Shown here: positions 52,879 through 60,849 of the stretch, in pieces
Layout: each line of letters opens with the position of its first letter
How positions within the stretch are numbered: position 1 is the first letter of the stretch
NCBI GenBank assembly: GCA_002416505.1
Contig: DIAM01000002.1
Span: forward strand, 33,392-97,391
Direction: 5' to 3'
DNA from: Gammaproteobacteria bacterium UBA5078
GTDB lineage: Bacteria; Pseudomonadota; Gammaproteobacteria; Pseudomonadales; Pseudohongiellaceae
DNA: 64,000 bases
The notes under the pieces: generated by a model
Databases searched by the model: none
What the model saw: the letters and a program-made list of their open reading frames with translations, nothing else
What the model was told of the DNA's origin: nothing
Position numbers and translations under genes: made by a program

Positions 52879-52925
52879 GCGCTCTATCTTGTGTCCTTGA
52901 TTCAGAAAGGCCCTATATATAGTAT
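52879..52925 (+). promoter_or_regulatory. Paired NrdR-like boxes and promoter of nrdAB
   Basis: Two 16-mers, GCGCTCTATCTTGTGT (52879-52894) and GCCCTATATATAGTAT (52910-52925), resemble the NrdR consensus ACACTATATNTTGTGT with 3 and 4 mismatches. Their 31-base spacing equals the spacing typical of NrdR box pairs. The second overlaps the probable -10 (TATAGT). A 7-bp hairpin (52975-52993) lies in the about 180-base leader. Confidence 0.7.
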
Positions 52926-53109
52926 TTGAATCAATTCCGCATACCGGATGAAAAACAGCGATAGAAGCACTATCTCCCTGTTTCTTACAGGGAAATCACG
53001 GCACGCTACATCAGGCACAATCGACCACAAAGTCATGCAGTCTTCGGTTTCCGTCACCCCAGCAGCCCCGCGGGATCGAATAGACATAAAAATATCATGG
53101 AGATCCTCA

Positions 53110-55968
53110 ATGCAGACCGAACCCCAAAGTCACTCTAGCGCCAGCACCTCCGCGCAGACGGGCAAAACTCAATCTTCCTCTGCGAGTTCTGCCACTGCGC
53201 CAGGGCAAATCCGCGTCATTAAACGTAATGGCGCAGTAGTCGGTTACGACGAGTCCAAAGTCGTCGTCGCGATCACCAAGGCTTATCTAGCAGTAGAGGG
53301 TGGCACCGCCGCAGCGTCATCGCGCGTGCATGACACCGTGGTCAAACTGGGCAAACAGATCAGCGTTATCTTCCGTCGCCGCATGCCTTCGGGAGGCACG
53401 ATCCACATCGAGGATATCCAGGATCAGGTCGAGCTGGCACTGATGCGCACCGGCGAGCACAAGGTTGCGCGCAGCTATGTACTCTACCGCGCCGAGCGCG
53501 CGCGCCTGCGTGACCAACAACGCGTGCGCGAGCACGAAGAGACACCCGCGATCAATGTGACCTATGCCGACGGCACTCAGGGCCCGCTGGACACATTGCG
53601 CCTGCGCACCGTCATCGACGAGGCCTGCGAGGGGCTGGACAGCGTATCGGCCGATGCCATCTACACCGAGACCATCAAGAATCTATACCCAGGCGTGCGC
53701 ATCGCCGACGTGCGGACCTCCTCCGTCATGACCGCCCGCACCATGGTCGAGAAAGACCCGAATTACTCCTATGTGACTGCGCGCCTGCTGCTCGATACGC
53801 TGCGCTCCGAGGCACTGAGCTTCCTGGGCATAGCCGAGAACGCCACCCAGGGCGAGATGCATTACCGCTACCCTGCGGCGCTGCGCACCTATATCGAGAA
53901 GGGCGCCGAGCTTGGCCTGCTCTCCCCCCACCTGCTGGACTATGACCTAGAGGTATTGGGCGAGGCTCTCAAGGCGGAGCGCGACGCACAATTCACCTAT
54001 CTGGGCCTGCAGACGCTATACGACCGCTACTTCATCCACAGCGAGGGCGTGCGTTTCGAGCTGCCACAGGTATTCTTCATGCGCGTGGCCATGGGTCTTG
54101 CGTCCAACGAAGAGAACCGCGAAGAGCGTGCGATCGAGTTCTATAACCTGATCTCCAGCTTCGACTATATGACTTCGACGCCGCAGCTGTTTAACTCCGG
54201 CACCCTGCGTCCGCAGCTATCCTCTTGCTTCCTGACGACGGTGCCCGATGACCTCTACGGCATCTACAGCGCGATTCGCGACAACGCCATGCTCTCCAAG
54301 TGGGCGGGCGGCCTAGGCAACGACTGGACGCCAGTGCGCGCCCTGGGCGCCCACATCACCGGCACCAATGGCAAGTCACAGGGCGTCGTGCCCTTCCTGA
54401 AGGTGGTGAACGACACCGCCGTGGCCGTGAACCAGGGTGGCAAGCGCAAGGGGGCCGTGTGTGCCTACCTCGAGACCTGGCACCTGGACATCGAAGAGTT
54501 CATCGAACTGCGTAAGAACACCGGTGACGATCGCCGCCGTACCCACGACATGAACACCGCGAACTGGATTCCCGACCTGTTCATGAAGCGCGTCTTCCAA
54601 GACGGCGACTGGACCCTGTTCTCGCCGAACAATGTGCCCGACCTGCATGACCTGCATGGCCGCGCCTTCGAAGAGGCCTACTGCGAATACGAGCGCCTGG
54701 CTATCGCCGGCAAGATCGAGGTCTACAAGACTCTCAAGGCGAAGGACCTATGGCGCAAGATGCTCTCGATGCTATTCGAGACTGGCCACCCATGGATCAC
54801 CTTCAAAGACTCGTGCAACGTGCGCTCGCCGCAGCAACACGTGGGCGCCATCCACTCCTCTAATCTGTGTACAGAGATCACCCTGAACACCAGCAAGGAT
54901 GAAGTGGCGGTGTGTAACCTAGGCTCCGTGAACATGGTCAACCATGTGGACGAGAACGGCCTGAACATCGAGAAGCTGCGCCGCACTATTAAGACCGCGG
55001 TGCGCATGCTCGATAACGTGATCGACATCAACTACTACTCCGTAGATCAGGCCAAGACCTCGAACCTGCGCCACCGTCCTATTGGCATGGGCATCATGGG
55101 TTTCCAAGACGCGCTGTATGCGATGAAGATCCCCTACTCGTCCGATAAGGCAGTAGAGTTTGCCGACTCCTCTATGGAGGCGATCAGCTATTACGCCATC
55201 GAGGCGTCGACTCACCTGGCCGAAGAGCGTGGCGCCTATGAGAGCTATAAGGGCTCCTTGTGGGACCGCGGCATCCTGCCGATCGACTCGCTCAAGCTGC
55301 TCTCCGAAGAGCGCGGCGCCGAGTTCCTCGACGTGAATATGGACTCCTCGATGGACTGGGATAGCCTGCGCGAGCGCATCAAGAACGTTGGCATGCGTAA
55401 CTCCAACGTCCTGGCCATCGCCCCGACCGCGACCATCGCCAACATCAGCGGCGTGTCGCAGTCGATCGAGCCGACCTATCAGAACCTGTATGTGAAGTCG
55501 AACCTCTCGGGCGAGTTCACCGTGGTGAACCCCTACCTGATCAACGACCTCAAGGCCTTGGATCTGTGGGACAGCGTGATGGCGAACGACCTGAAATACT
55601 ACGATGGCAGCGTGCGCATGATCGACCGCATTCCGCAGCACATCAAAGACCTCTATGCCACGGCATTCGAGATCGACCCACGCTGGTTAGTAGACGCCGC
55701 AAGCCGTCGTCAGAAGTGGATCGACCAGGCCCAGTCTCTGAACCTGTACATCGCCGGTGCTAACGGTAAGAAACTAGACGTCACCTACCGCATGGCTTGG
55801 CTACGCGGTCTCAAGACGACCTATTATCTGCGCGCACTAGCCGCCACATCCACGGAGAAGTCCACCATCGACAACAACAGCCTCAACGCTGTGTCTAGTC
55901 AGATGGAGAGCGCTGCGGTACCGCAGGCCTGCTCGATCGACGATCCGGATTGCGAAGCCTGCCAGTAA
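53110..55968 (+). CDS. nrdA: Class Ia ribonucleotide reductase, large subunit NrdA
   Basis: 952 residues from ATG 53110 (GGAGAT upstream); the frame is open to 52948 but the residues before Met-Gln-Thr do not fit the pseudomonad NrdA start. ATP-cone 1 (APGQIRVIKRNGAVVGYDES, about 31-130) and a second cone-like region (about 145-240) precede the barrel. Active-site segments LSSCFLTTVPDD, SSNLCTEITLNT and AVCNLGSVN carry the radical and redox cysteines; the C-terminal shuttle pair is in DDPDCEACQ. Reduces ribonucleotides with NrdB. Confidence 0.97.
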   Translation: MQTEPQSHSSASTSAQTGKTQSSSASSATAPGQIRVIKRNGAVVGYDESKVVVAITKAYLAVEGGTAAASSRVHDTVVKLGKQISVIFRRRMPSGGTIHIEDIQDQVELALMRTGEHKVARSYVLYRAERARLRDQQRVREHEETPAINVTYADGTQGPLDTLRLRTVIDEACEGLDSVSADAIYTETIKNLYPGVRIADVRTSSVMTARTMVEKDPNYSYVTARLLLDTLRSEALSFLGIAENATQGEMHYRYPAALRTYIEKGAELGLLSPHLLDYDLEVLGEALKAERDAQFTYLGLQTLYDRYFIHSEGVRFELPQVFFMRVAMGLASNEENREERAIEFYNLISSFDYMTSTPQLFNSGTLRPQLSSCFLTTVPDDLYGIYSAIRDNAMLSKWAGGLGNDWTPVRALGAHITGTNGKSQGVVPFLKVVNDTAVAVNQGGKRKGAVCAYLETWHLDIEEFIELRKNTGDDRRRTHDMNTANWIPDLFMKRVFQDGDWTLFSPNNVPDLHDLHGRAFEEAYCEYERLAIAGKIEVYKTLKAKDLWRKMLSMLFETGHPWITFKDSCNVRSPQQHVGAIHSSNLCTEITLNTSKDEVAVCNLGSVNMVNHVDENGLNIEKLRRTIKTAVRMLDNVIDINYYSVDQAKTSNLRHRPIGMGIMGFQDALYAMKIPYSSDKAVEFADSSMEAISYYAIEASTHLAEERGAYESYKGSLWDRGILPIDSLKLLSEERGAEFLDVNMDSSMDWDSLRERIKNVGMRNSNVLAIAPTATIANISGVSQSIEPTYQNLYVKSNLSGEFTVVNPYLINDLKALDLWDSVMANDLKYYDGSVRMIDRIPQHIKDLYATAFEIDPRWLVDAASRRQKWIDQAQSLNLYIAGANGKKLDVTYRMAWLRGLKTTYYLRALAATSTEKSTIDNNSLNAVSSQMESAAVPQACSIDDPDCEACQ

Positions 55969-56020
55969 CCCTGGCGGCTCGCCTCGCTAACAAGAAGATA
56001 CACGTAAAGAGGATTTTATT

Positions 56021-57364
56021 ATGTTGTCATGGGATGAGTTTGATGTGGAGGAGAACGCCTCCACTACAGCGGCCACGAAGACCAAGGCCGACGCCGTAGG
56101 TGCGCAGGCACGCGCGGCGCAAGCAGCACCAGTGGCGGCCCCGAAGCCGGCCCCCGCAGCGCCAGTAGCACCGGCAGCGCCCGCCCCTACTAACCGTATG
56201 GACGGCGCCACCGCCGCTAGCCCGCGCCCGGCTCCAGTAGAGAAGAGCGACAGCGAAGTGATCGCCGGCGACGCCGTACAGGCCGCTATCGAGTCGCTGG
56301 AAGAGCTAGACCTGACCATAGGCCTAGACGAGCTAGAAGGCTCCGCCCAGCGCGTTGCCGTGGACGACAAGCGCATGATCAACTGCCGCGCCGACCTCAA
56401 CCAGCTCGTGCCGTTCAAGTATGACTGGGCCTGGCAGAAGTATCTGGATGGTTGCTCCAACCACTGGATGCCACAGGAAGTGAACATGAACGCGGACATC
56501 GCGCTGTGGAAGAGCAAGACCGGCCTTACCGAAGACGAGCGTCTAATCGTCAAGCGTAACCTGGGCTTCTTCTCTACCGCCGACTCCCTCGTGGCCAACA
56601 ACCTAGTGCTAGCCGTGTACCGTCTGATCACCAACCCCGAGTGCCGCCAGTACATCCTGCGCCAGGCCTTCGAGGAAGCGATTCATACCCACGCCTATCA
56701 GTACTGCATCGAGTCTCTGGCCATGGACGAGGGCGAGATCTTCAACATGTACCACGAGGTCCCCTCGGTGGCGAAGAAAGCCTCTTGGGGCCTGAAGTAC
56801 ACCCAGGAGTTGAGCGACCCGAACTTCAACACCGGCACGCGTGAGACCGACCAGGCGCTATTGAAGAACCTGATCGCGTTCTACTGCTGTTTGGAAGGCA
56901 TCTTCTTCTACTGCGGCTTCACCCAGATCCTGTCCATGGGCCGTCGCAACAAGATGACCGGCACATCGGAGCAGTTCCAGTACATCCTGCGCGACGAGTC
57001 TATGCACCTGAACTTCGGCATCGACATGATCAACCAGATCAAGCTGGAGAACCCTTCCCTGTGGACCGACAAGATGAAGGAAGAGGCCACGCAGATGATT
57101 CTGCAGGCCACGCAGCTCGAGATCGAATACGCACGCGACACCATGCCGCGCGGCGTACTGGGCATGAACGCGCCCATGATGGAAGAGTACCTACAGTTCA
57201 TCGCCAACCGAAGACTGGTACAGATTGGCCTGCCCGAGCAGTTCAAAGGCGCCAAGAACCCCTTCCCGTGGATGTCGGAGATCATGGACCTGCGCAAAGA
57301 GAAGAACTTCTTCGAGACCCGCGTGATCGAGTATCAAACTGGTGGGGCCTTGAGCTGGGAATAA
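56021..57364 (+). CDS. nrdB: Class Ia ribonucleotide reductase, small subunit NrdB
   Basis: 447 residues, preceded by AGAGGA. The first about 75 residues are an Ala/Pro/Lys-rich extension (AAPVAAPKPAPAAPVAPAAP) seen in pseudomonad-type NrdB, opening with MLSWDEFDVEEN. The diiron site is conserved: FFSTADSLVANNL, EEAIHTHAYQYCIESL, IAFYCCLEGIFFYCGF and LRDESMHLNFG. Pairs with NrdA encoded 53 bases upstream. Confidence 0.97.
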   Translation: MLSWDEFDVEENASTTAATKTKADAVGAQARAAQAAPVAAPKPAPAAPVAPAAPAPTNRMDGATAASPRPAPVEKSDSEVIAGDAVQAAIESLEELDLTIGLDELEGSAQRVAVDDKRMINCRADLNQLVPFKYDWAWQKYLDGCSNHWMPQEVNMNADIALWKSKTGLTEDERLIVKRNLGFFSTADSLVANNLVLAVYRLITNPECRQYILRQAFEEAIHTHAYQYCIESLAMDEGEIFNMYHEVPSVAKKASWGLKYTQELSDPNFNTGTRETDQALLKNLIAFYCCLEGIFFYCGFTQILSMGRRNKMTGTSEQFQYILRDESMHLNFGIDMINQIKLENPSLWTDKMKEEATQMILQATQLEIEYARDTMPRGVLGMNAPMMEEYLQFIANRRLVQIGLPEQFKGAKNPFPWMSEIMDLRKEKNFFETRVIEYQTGGALSWE

Positions 57365-57393
57365 GCCGTCCTTGCAGTAGTAGGAGCGAGTTA

Positions 57394-57768
57394 ATGAGCA
57401 GTGACAAGAACCAACAGAAAAGCCCGGACACCACCCTGATGTCGCTCGACCAGTTGAGCGACACCATCGAGGTGATGACCGGCGTAGTACAACGCCTAAA
57501 GCGTCATTTGGACCTGCAACTGACGCTAAGCGAGAACAAGCCCGAGGCCAGCGCGCTGAGCCAAGAACTGCTCGAGAACGAACGCGAATTGCTAGACCTT
57601 CAGCAACTCGCGAACGAGCAGAAACTGAGCGTGGCGGTACCGAGCGGCGACAACGATCGCCAAAGTGCAAAGCAGACCCAAGAGAGCAAAGAAGAGCGCA
57701 GTTTCATAATAGAGATTGCTCAGCAAGAAGAAGCTGACGACCTCTCCAGCGACCGAGTGCTGCACTAA
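57394..57768 (+). CDS. Small acidic coiled-coil protein of unknown function
   Basis: 124 residues from ATG 57394 (TAGGAG upstream), 29 bases after nrdB and on the same strand. The sequence is polar and helical (SLDQLSDTIEVMTGVVQRLK, about 17-36; ALSQELLENERELLDLQQLA, about 53-72), then a disordered acidic tail. I recognise no domain. Likely co-transcribed with nrdAB. Confidence 0.6.
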   Translation: MSSDKNQQKSPDTTLMSLDQLSDTIEVMTGVVQRLKRHLDLQLTLSENKPEASALSQELLENERELLDLQQLANEQKLSVAVPSGDNDRQSAKQTQESKEERSFIIEIAQQEEADDLSSDRVLH

Positions 57769-57799
57769 GCAAAACGGCACTGGCTTTAGAGATCTTGCC

Positions 57800-58423
57800 A
57801 TGCCAACAGAGTACCTACAGCAGCCAGGCCAACAGGATGACCCCAAGCCCCCACAAGGCGTCATCCTGTTGGCCGCCGGCTTTAGTCGCCGCTTCGGCGG
57901 CATCAAACTCAACGCCCTCCTCCCCAACGGCAACACCGTTTTCGGGCAAACCTACGCCCGCATAAAAGCCGCTACTGACAATATCCTTGTGGTGACTCGC
58001 CCTGAGTTGCTCAACATCCTATTAGCTGCTGGCAGCCCCCCAGAGAGCACCGTGCTATGTCCCGATGCCGATAAAGGCATGGGGCATACGCTTGCCTGTG
58101 GGATTCAGGGGATTCCGGATTGGTCTGCGGCACTGGTGTGTCTTGCGGATATGCCTTTTGTTGAGACTGCTACTTATACGCAACTACTAAATTCCCTAAA
58201 CGAAGACTCTATCGTTGTGCCTGAGTATCGGGGGCAGCGTGGGAATCCTGTGGGGTTTGGCAGCAAGTGGTTTGAGCTGCTTGCGGGGGCGACTGGGGAT
58301 GTTGGGGCTCGGGGGGTTATGCGGGAGCATGCTGGCTCGATATTGAAGGTTGCTGTTGAGGATGAGGGGGTCTTGCGGGATGTGGATGTGCCGGGGGATT
58401 TGGGGTTGGAATCCAAGCCCTAA
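57800..58423 (+). CDS. MobA/MocA-like molybdenum cofactor nucleotidyltransferase
   Basis: 207 residues from ATG 57800. The NTP-transferase fold is shown by GVILLAAGFSRRFGGIKLNA (about 19-38; nucleotide-binding loop), VCLADMPFVETATY (metal-binding Asp, about 111-124) and YRGQRGNPVGF (about 144-154), the pattern of MocA-type cytidylyltransferases. The last half is unusually rich in G-runs compared with the first. It is the last gene before the cassette array. CTP versus GTP specificity is not certain. Confidence 0.8.
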   Translation: MPTEYLQQPGQQDDPKPPQGVILLAAGFSRRFGGIKLNALLPNGNTVFGQTYARIKAATDNILVVTRPELLNILLAAGSPPESTVLCPDADKGMGHTLACGIQGIPDWSAALVCLADMPFVETATYTQLLNSLNEDSIVVPEYRGQRGNPVGFGSKWFELLAGATGDVGARGVMREHAGSILKVAVEDEGVLRDVDVPGDLGLESKP

Positions 58424-58690
58424 TCCAAGCATTCATTCCTTTGAACGCGTTTTCTACCTAGTGAAAGCATTGATGCTTGCTCCCACGTAATATGTGGGTA
58501 TATTAGAGGGCTACTTTCCTCATTAACAGTTTTGGGAAGGCCCTAGATACTTGTAGTTTGGGACCTGCAGCTTAGGTCCAAAAAATTAAAGAGCGTTCCT
58601 TTAAATAATTGTTATGAAGACGGAGTCCTCTTAAACATACTGTTATGGGGTTTTAGAGCTGAAGTTTCTCCCAAAATAGGATTATATGAA
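58424..58690. other. Left boundary of the integron cassette array
   Basis: 267 bases without a gene. A small hairpin CCCAC-GTAATAT-GTGGG (58482-58498) may end mocA transcription. A possible degenerate recombination site spans roughly 58528-58625: it opens AACAGTTTTGGGAAGG, ends CCTTTAAATAATTGTT (11 of 16 pairs) and encloses TTTGG-ACCT/AGGTCCAAA with one unpaired G. No integrase reading frame or clear attI is present. Confidence 0.4.
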
Positions 58691-59266
58691 TTGAGTTATA
58701 TAGAAAGGTTAATAGATGCGGTTGACTACACGCACAGTTTGGGATTGAAGATTGAAAAATCCCCGTTACCGATCAGTGAAAAGATTGAACGTTCGGCTAT
58801 GCAAAGAATATTTCAGCTATGTGGCGATGCGTTGTATCACTATGATTATCAAACATCAGAAGATTTGGCTGGTCAATGTACGCCTGTTCACCTAATGCTA
58901 CAGTATCACCTTAAAAATGACATGAACGTTGATAGCTTTATCACGGTGGGTGATCGATATTGGGACGATTACGTGTATTGTAAAATGTCGAAAGATTCTA
59001 TAGAAACTGAGCTAAAAAATCCGGACATTAGTGGTGATATTAAGGCTCATGTTTGGCTGACGCTTACAGATGGTACGATTTTGGATTGTACTGCAGAGGC
59101 TCACGCCGATCTGCTTTTCAAGCGTGACCCACATCCTGCCCATAAATGCATATTGATCGTTGATCCAAATCAAGAAGAAAACGCAAAATCTGGTTATCAC
59201 AGGCCATACCTTGTAGGAACTGGTTTTTTAGAAAAGACGGGAATGTATCAGATTGTGCACCCATAA
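58691..59266 (+). CDS. Cassette 1: transglutaminase/papain-like protein of unknown function
   Basis: 191 residues from a TTG codon (AGGAT upstream). I do not recognise a named family. A plausible Cys-His-Asp triad of the transglutaminase-like fold is visible: Cys63 in GQCTPVHLML, His120 in IKAHVWLTLTDG and Asp132 in TILDCTAEAH, in the usual order with H-V-W and D-G-x-x-x-D spacing. Codon use is AT-rich and unlike nrdAB. The stop codon lies inside the following attC-like site, as is common in cassettes. Confidence 0.65.
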   Translation: MSYIERLIDAVDYTHSLGLKIEKSPLPISEKIERSAMQRIFQLCGDALYHYDYQTSEDLAGQCTPVHLMLQYHLKNDMNVDSFITVGDRYWDDYVYCKMSKDSIETELKNPDISGDIKAHVWLTLTDGTILDCTAEAHADLLFKRDPHPAHKCILIVDPNQEENAKSGYHRPYLVGTGFLEKTGMYQIVHP

Positions 59267-59327
59267 CAAGCGCCTGAAATGTGACACCCTCAGCGGTGCT
59301 TCGGGCGCACTTTAGGCGAGCGTTATC
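59262..59327 (+). other. attC-like site 1
   Basis: Starts ATAACAAGCGCCTGAAATG and ends TTTAGGCGAGCGTTAT. The two ends are complementary with small bulges (ATAAC/GTTAT outer core, GCCT/AGGC inner), around a GC-rich variable middle. This is the layout of an integron attC recombination site. Confidence 0.8.
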
Positions 59328-59359
59328 TGTAAATCCAGACCGAGGAAATTACTAAGTTC

Positions 59360-60058
59360 ATGATGAATGAAAAAGCCATAAATGATGGAGATGATCAGTT
59401 TTCAGTTTCAGTCTATGAATCTGAAATAAGTTCTAGATTTTTACTTTTTGCAGTTGGTGCTGGTGGTAACCCTAGCAGATATGATTCATTTCTATCTGGG
59501 CTAGCTAGTTTTGGTTATTTTGTCGTAGCTCCGCATTTTGAAATGTTGCGGTCTCCCCGACCGTCTGAAGAAGAACTAACTTTACGTGCTAGACGTTTGT
59601 CACTTGCACTAGAAAACTATAGTAGTGGCTTCGATTTGGTTTACGGGGTTGGTCATTCCATTGGTGCTACTACGCTCGTCGCAATGTCTGGTGCTAAAAT
59701 ATGGTTAGGTCCAGAGCTTCATGTCAGTTTAAAGACTCAAAGAAGGTTTTCTCGTTTGGTGCTATTAGCCCCTCCGACTGGATTTTTCTTGGGCCCTGGT
59801 GCGTTAGATGAATTTTCAATTCCTATCCAAGTTTGGGTAGGCTCAGAAGATCATATTACGCCTCCTGATCAGAGCAAGTGGCTTGCAGACGCATTATCCA
59901 AAAAGCAGGCGGTCGATCTGAAAATTATAGATGGCGCTGGTCACTTCTCCTTTATGGATAAGATTCCACCAAATACTGTCGAGCCACTTGATAATAAGCG
60001 TATCTTTATTCGAGAGTGTGCGCGTGACATTTCGGAATATTTAACAAGGACAGAATAA
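59360..60058 (+). CDS. Cassette 2: alpha/beta-fold serine hydrolase
   Basis: 232 residues. The nucleophile elbow is GVGHSIGATTL (near residues 97-107), the acid is in WVGSEDHITPPDQ (near 170-182) and the histidine in GAGHFSFMD (near 199-207), so the catalytic triad is intact. The layout resembles dienelactone hydrolase/platelet-activating-factor hydrolase-like enzymes without signal peptide. Substrate unknown. GAGGAAAT lies about 15 bases before the ATG. Confidence 0.75.
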   Translation: MMNEKAINDGDDQFSVSVYESEISSRFLLFAVGAGGNPSRYDSFLSGLASFGYFVVAPHFEMLRSPRPSEEELTLRARRLSLALENYSSGFDLVYGVGHSIGATTLVAMSGAKIWLGPELHVSLKTQRRFSRLVLLAPPTGFFLGPGALDEFSIPIQVWVGSEDHITPPDQSKWLADALSKKQAVDLKIIDGAGHFSFMDKIPPNTVEPLDNKRIFIRECARDISEYLTRTE

Positions 60059-60074
60059 ACGTGTGCCACAAAAC

Positions 60075-60149
60075 AGATAACAAGGCAAAGCAGTTCGCGG
60101 CTGTCGCCGCCGGACTCGCTAACGCTCGCCGCTGTTTGCAGCGTTAGCG
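60075..60149 (+). other. attC-like site 2
   Basis: AGATAACAAGGCAAAGCAG at the left pairs with GCTGTTTGCAGCGTTAGC at the right, with the AAC/GTT core pair and inner GCAAAGCAG/GCTGTTTGC complement. About 75 bases, GC-rich middle. Confidence 0.85.
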
Positions 60150-60174
60150 CCTCACGAATTGAAATTAGAGATAA

Positions 60175-60471
60175 ATGATGGCTACAGATTACTTTAAGCT
60201 CTACAAGTCACTCGGCATGAAGTCAGAATCTGATACGGCATCTGCTTTGCAAAGAGGTGTTATTGAAGATGAGCTTGAGAATTTAGAGAAAGGACTGGAC
60301 CAATATACGGAAGAACAAAAGTCTCAGGCGATTGTGCACACCCGCCAAGATGTTGTACTCCTAGTGAGTCACGTTTCAATATTGAGCCGGAAAATGAGCA
60401 AGGCTCTATTTTGGCTCAGGGCAATCTGCTTACTTCTGGGGTTGCTAGTCTTGGTCATTTATTCAAGGTAA
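60175..60471 (+). CDS. Cassette 3, gene 1: small tail-anchored membrane protein
   Basis: 98 residues. A polar helical N-terminal part with a coiled-coil tendency (VIEDELENLEKGLDQYTEEQ) ends in one hydrophobic helix (about 78-96, ALFWLRAICLLLGLLVLVIY). No family recognised. It shares the cassette with a 59-residue gene 7 bases downstream. Confidence 0.65.
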   Translation: MMATDYFKLYKSLGMKSESDTASALQRGVIEDELENLEKGLDQYTEEQKSQAIVHTRQDVVLLVSHVSILSRKMSKALFWLRAICLLLGLLVLVIYSR

Positions 60472-60478
60472 GAAGTGC

Positions 60479-60658
60479 ATGAAAATTCAGATTATTGAGA
60501 TAGCGTCAGAAGCTATAATCTCGGAACAAGAAGTGAACCTTAGTGGTCTGAATTACCGGCCTTCAGTTGATGAATACAATGACGAGGCATGGCGTGCGGC
60601 TGTAGACGATGGCCTTGTTTCAGAAAATGAGCGTAAAAAATACCGGTTCCATTCATGA
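60479..60658 (+). CDS. Cassette 3, gene 2: 59-residue acidic protein
   Basis: 59 residues (starts MKIQIIEIASEAIISEQEVN, ends ERKKYRFHS). It has the codon pattern of a coding sequence and follows gene 1 after 7 bases; no strong ribosome site is seen. No family recognised. The pairing of two small proteins in one cassette is compatible with a toxin-antitoxin or regulator-effector unit, but nothing in the sequence proves it. Confidence 0.5.
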   Translation: MKIQIIEIASEAIISEQEVNLSGLNYRPSVDEYNDEAWRAAVDDGLVSENERKKYRFHS

Positions 60659-60688
60659 TCATCCCGAGGTTCAACTCATCTGTCCAAA

Positions 60689-60770
60689 GCGCTAACAAGG
60701 TGCATCAATTCGCGCCTGTCGGCGCCGGACACGGCTTTAGGCCGTGCCGTTGTGCACGGCGTTAGGGCGC
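60689..60770 (+). other. attC-like site 3
   Basis: GCGCTAACAAGGTGCA at the left and TGTGCACGGCGTTAGGGCGC at the right are complementary (GCGC-TAAC with GTTAG-GCGC, and GTGCA with TGCAC). The middle holds a further GC-rich stem (ACGGCTTTAGGCCGT). Confidence 0.85.
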
Positions 60771-60849
60771 ACAAACGAGACCATCGCTGTCCTTTGGCCG
60801 CCAAAGCACAAAATAGGTCACCTCAAATCCTCAAAGGAGAAGGTCACGA

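Noticed and set aside
52948..53109. Upstream in-frame extension of nrdA
   Set aside because: The added residues do not resemble the known start of pseudomonad NrdA, and a proper ribosome site precedes ATG 53110.
54919..55641. 240-codon open frame on the minus strand
   Set aside because: Antisense to nrdA in a conserved part; no independent start signal.
58424..58690. Integrase gene (intI) remnant at the left of the cassette array
   Set aside because: Neither strand shows integrase motifs or a long frame in this stretch.
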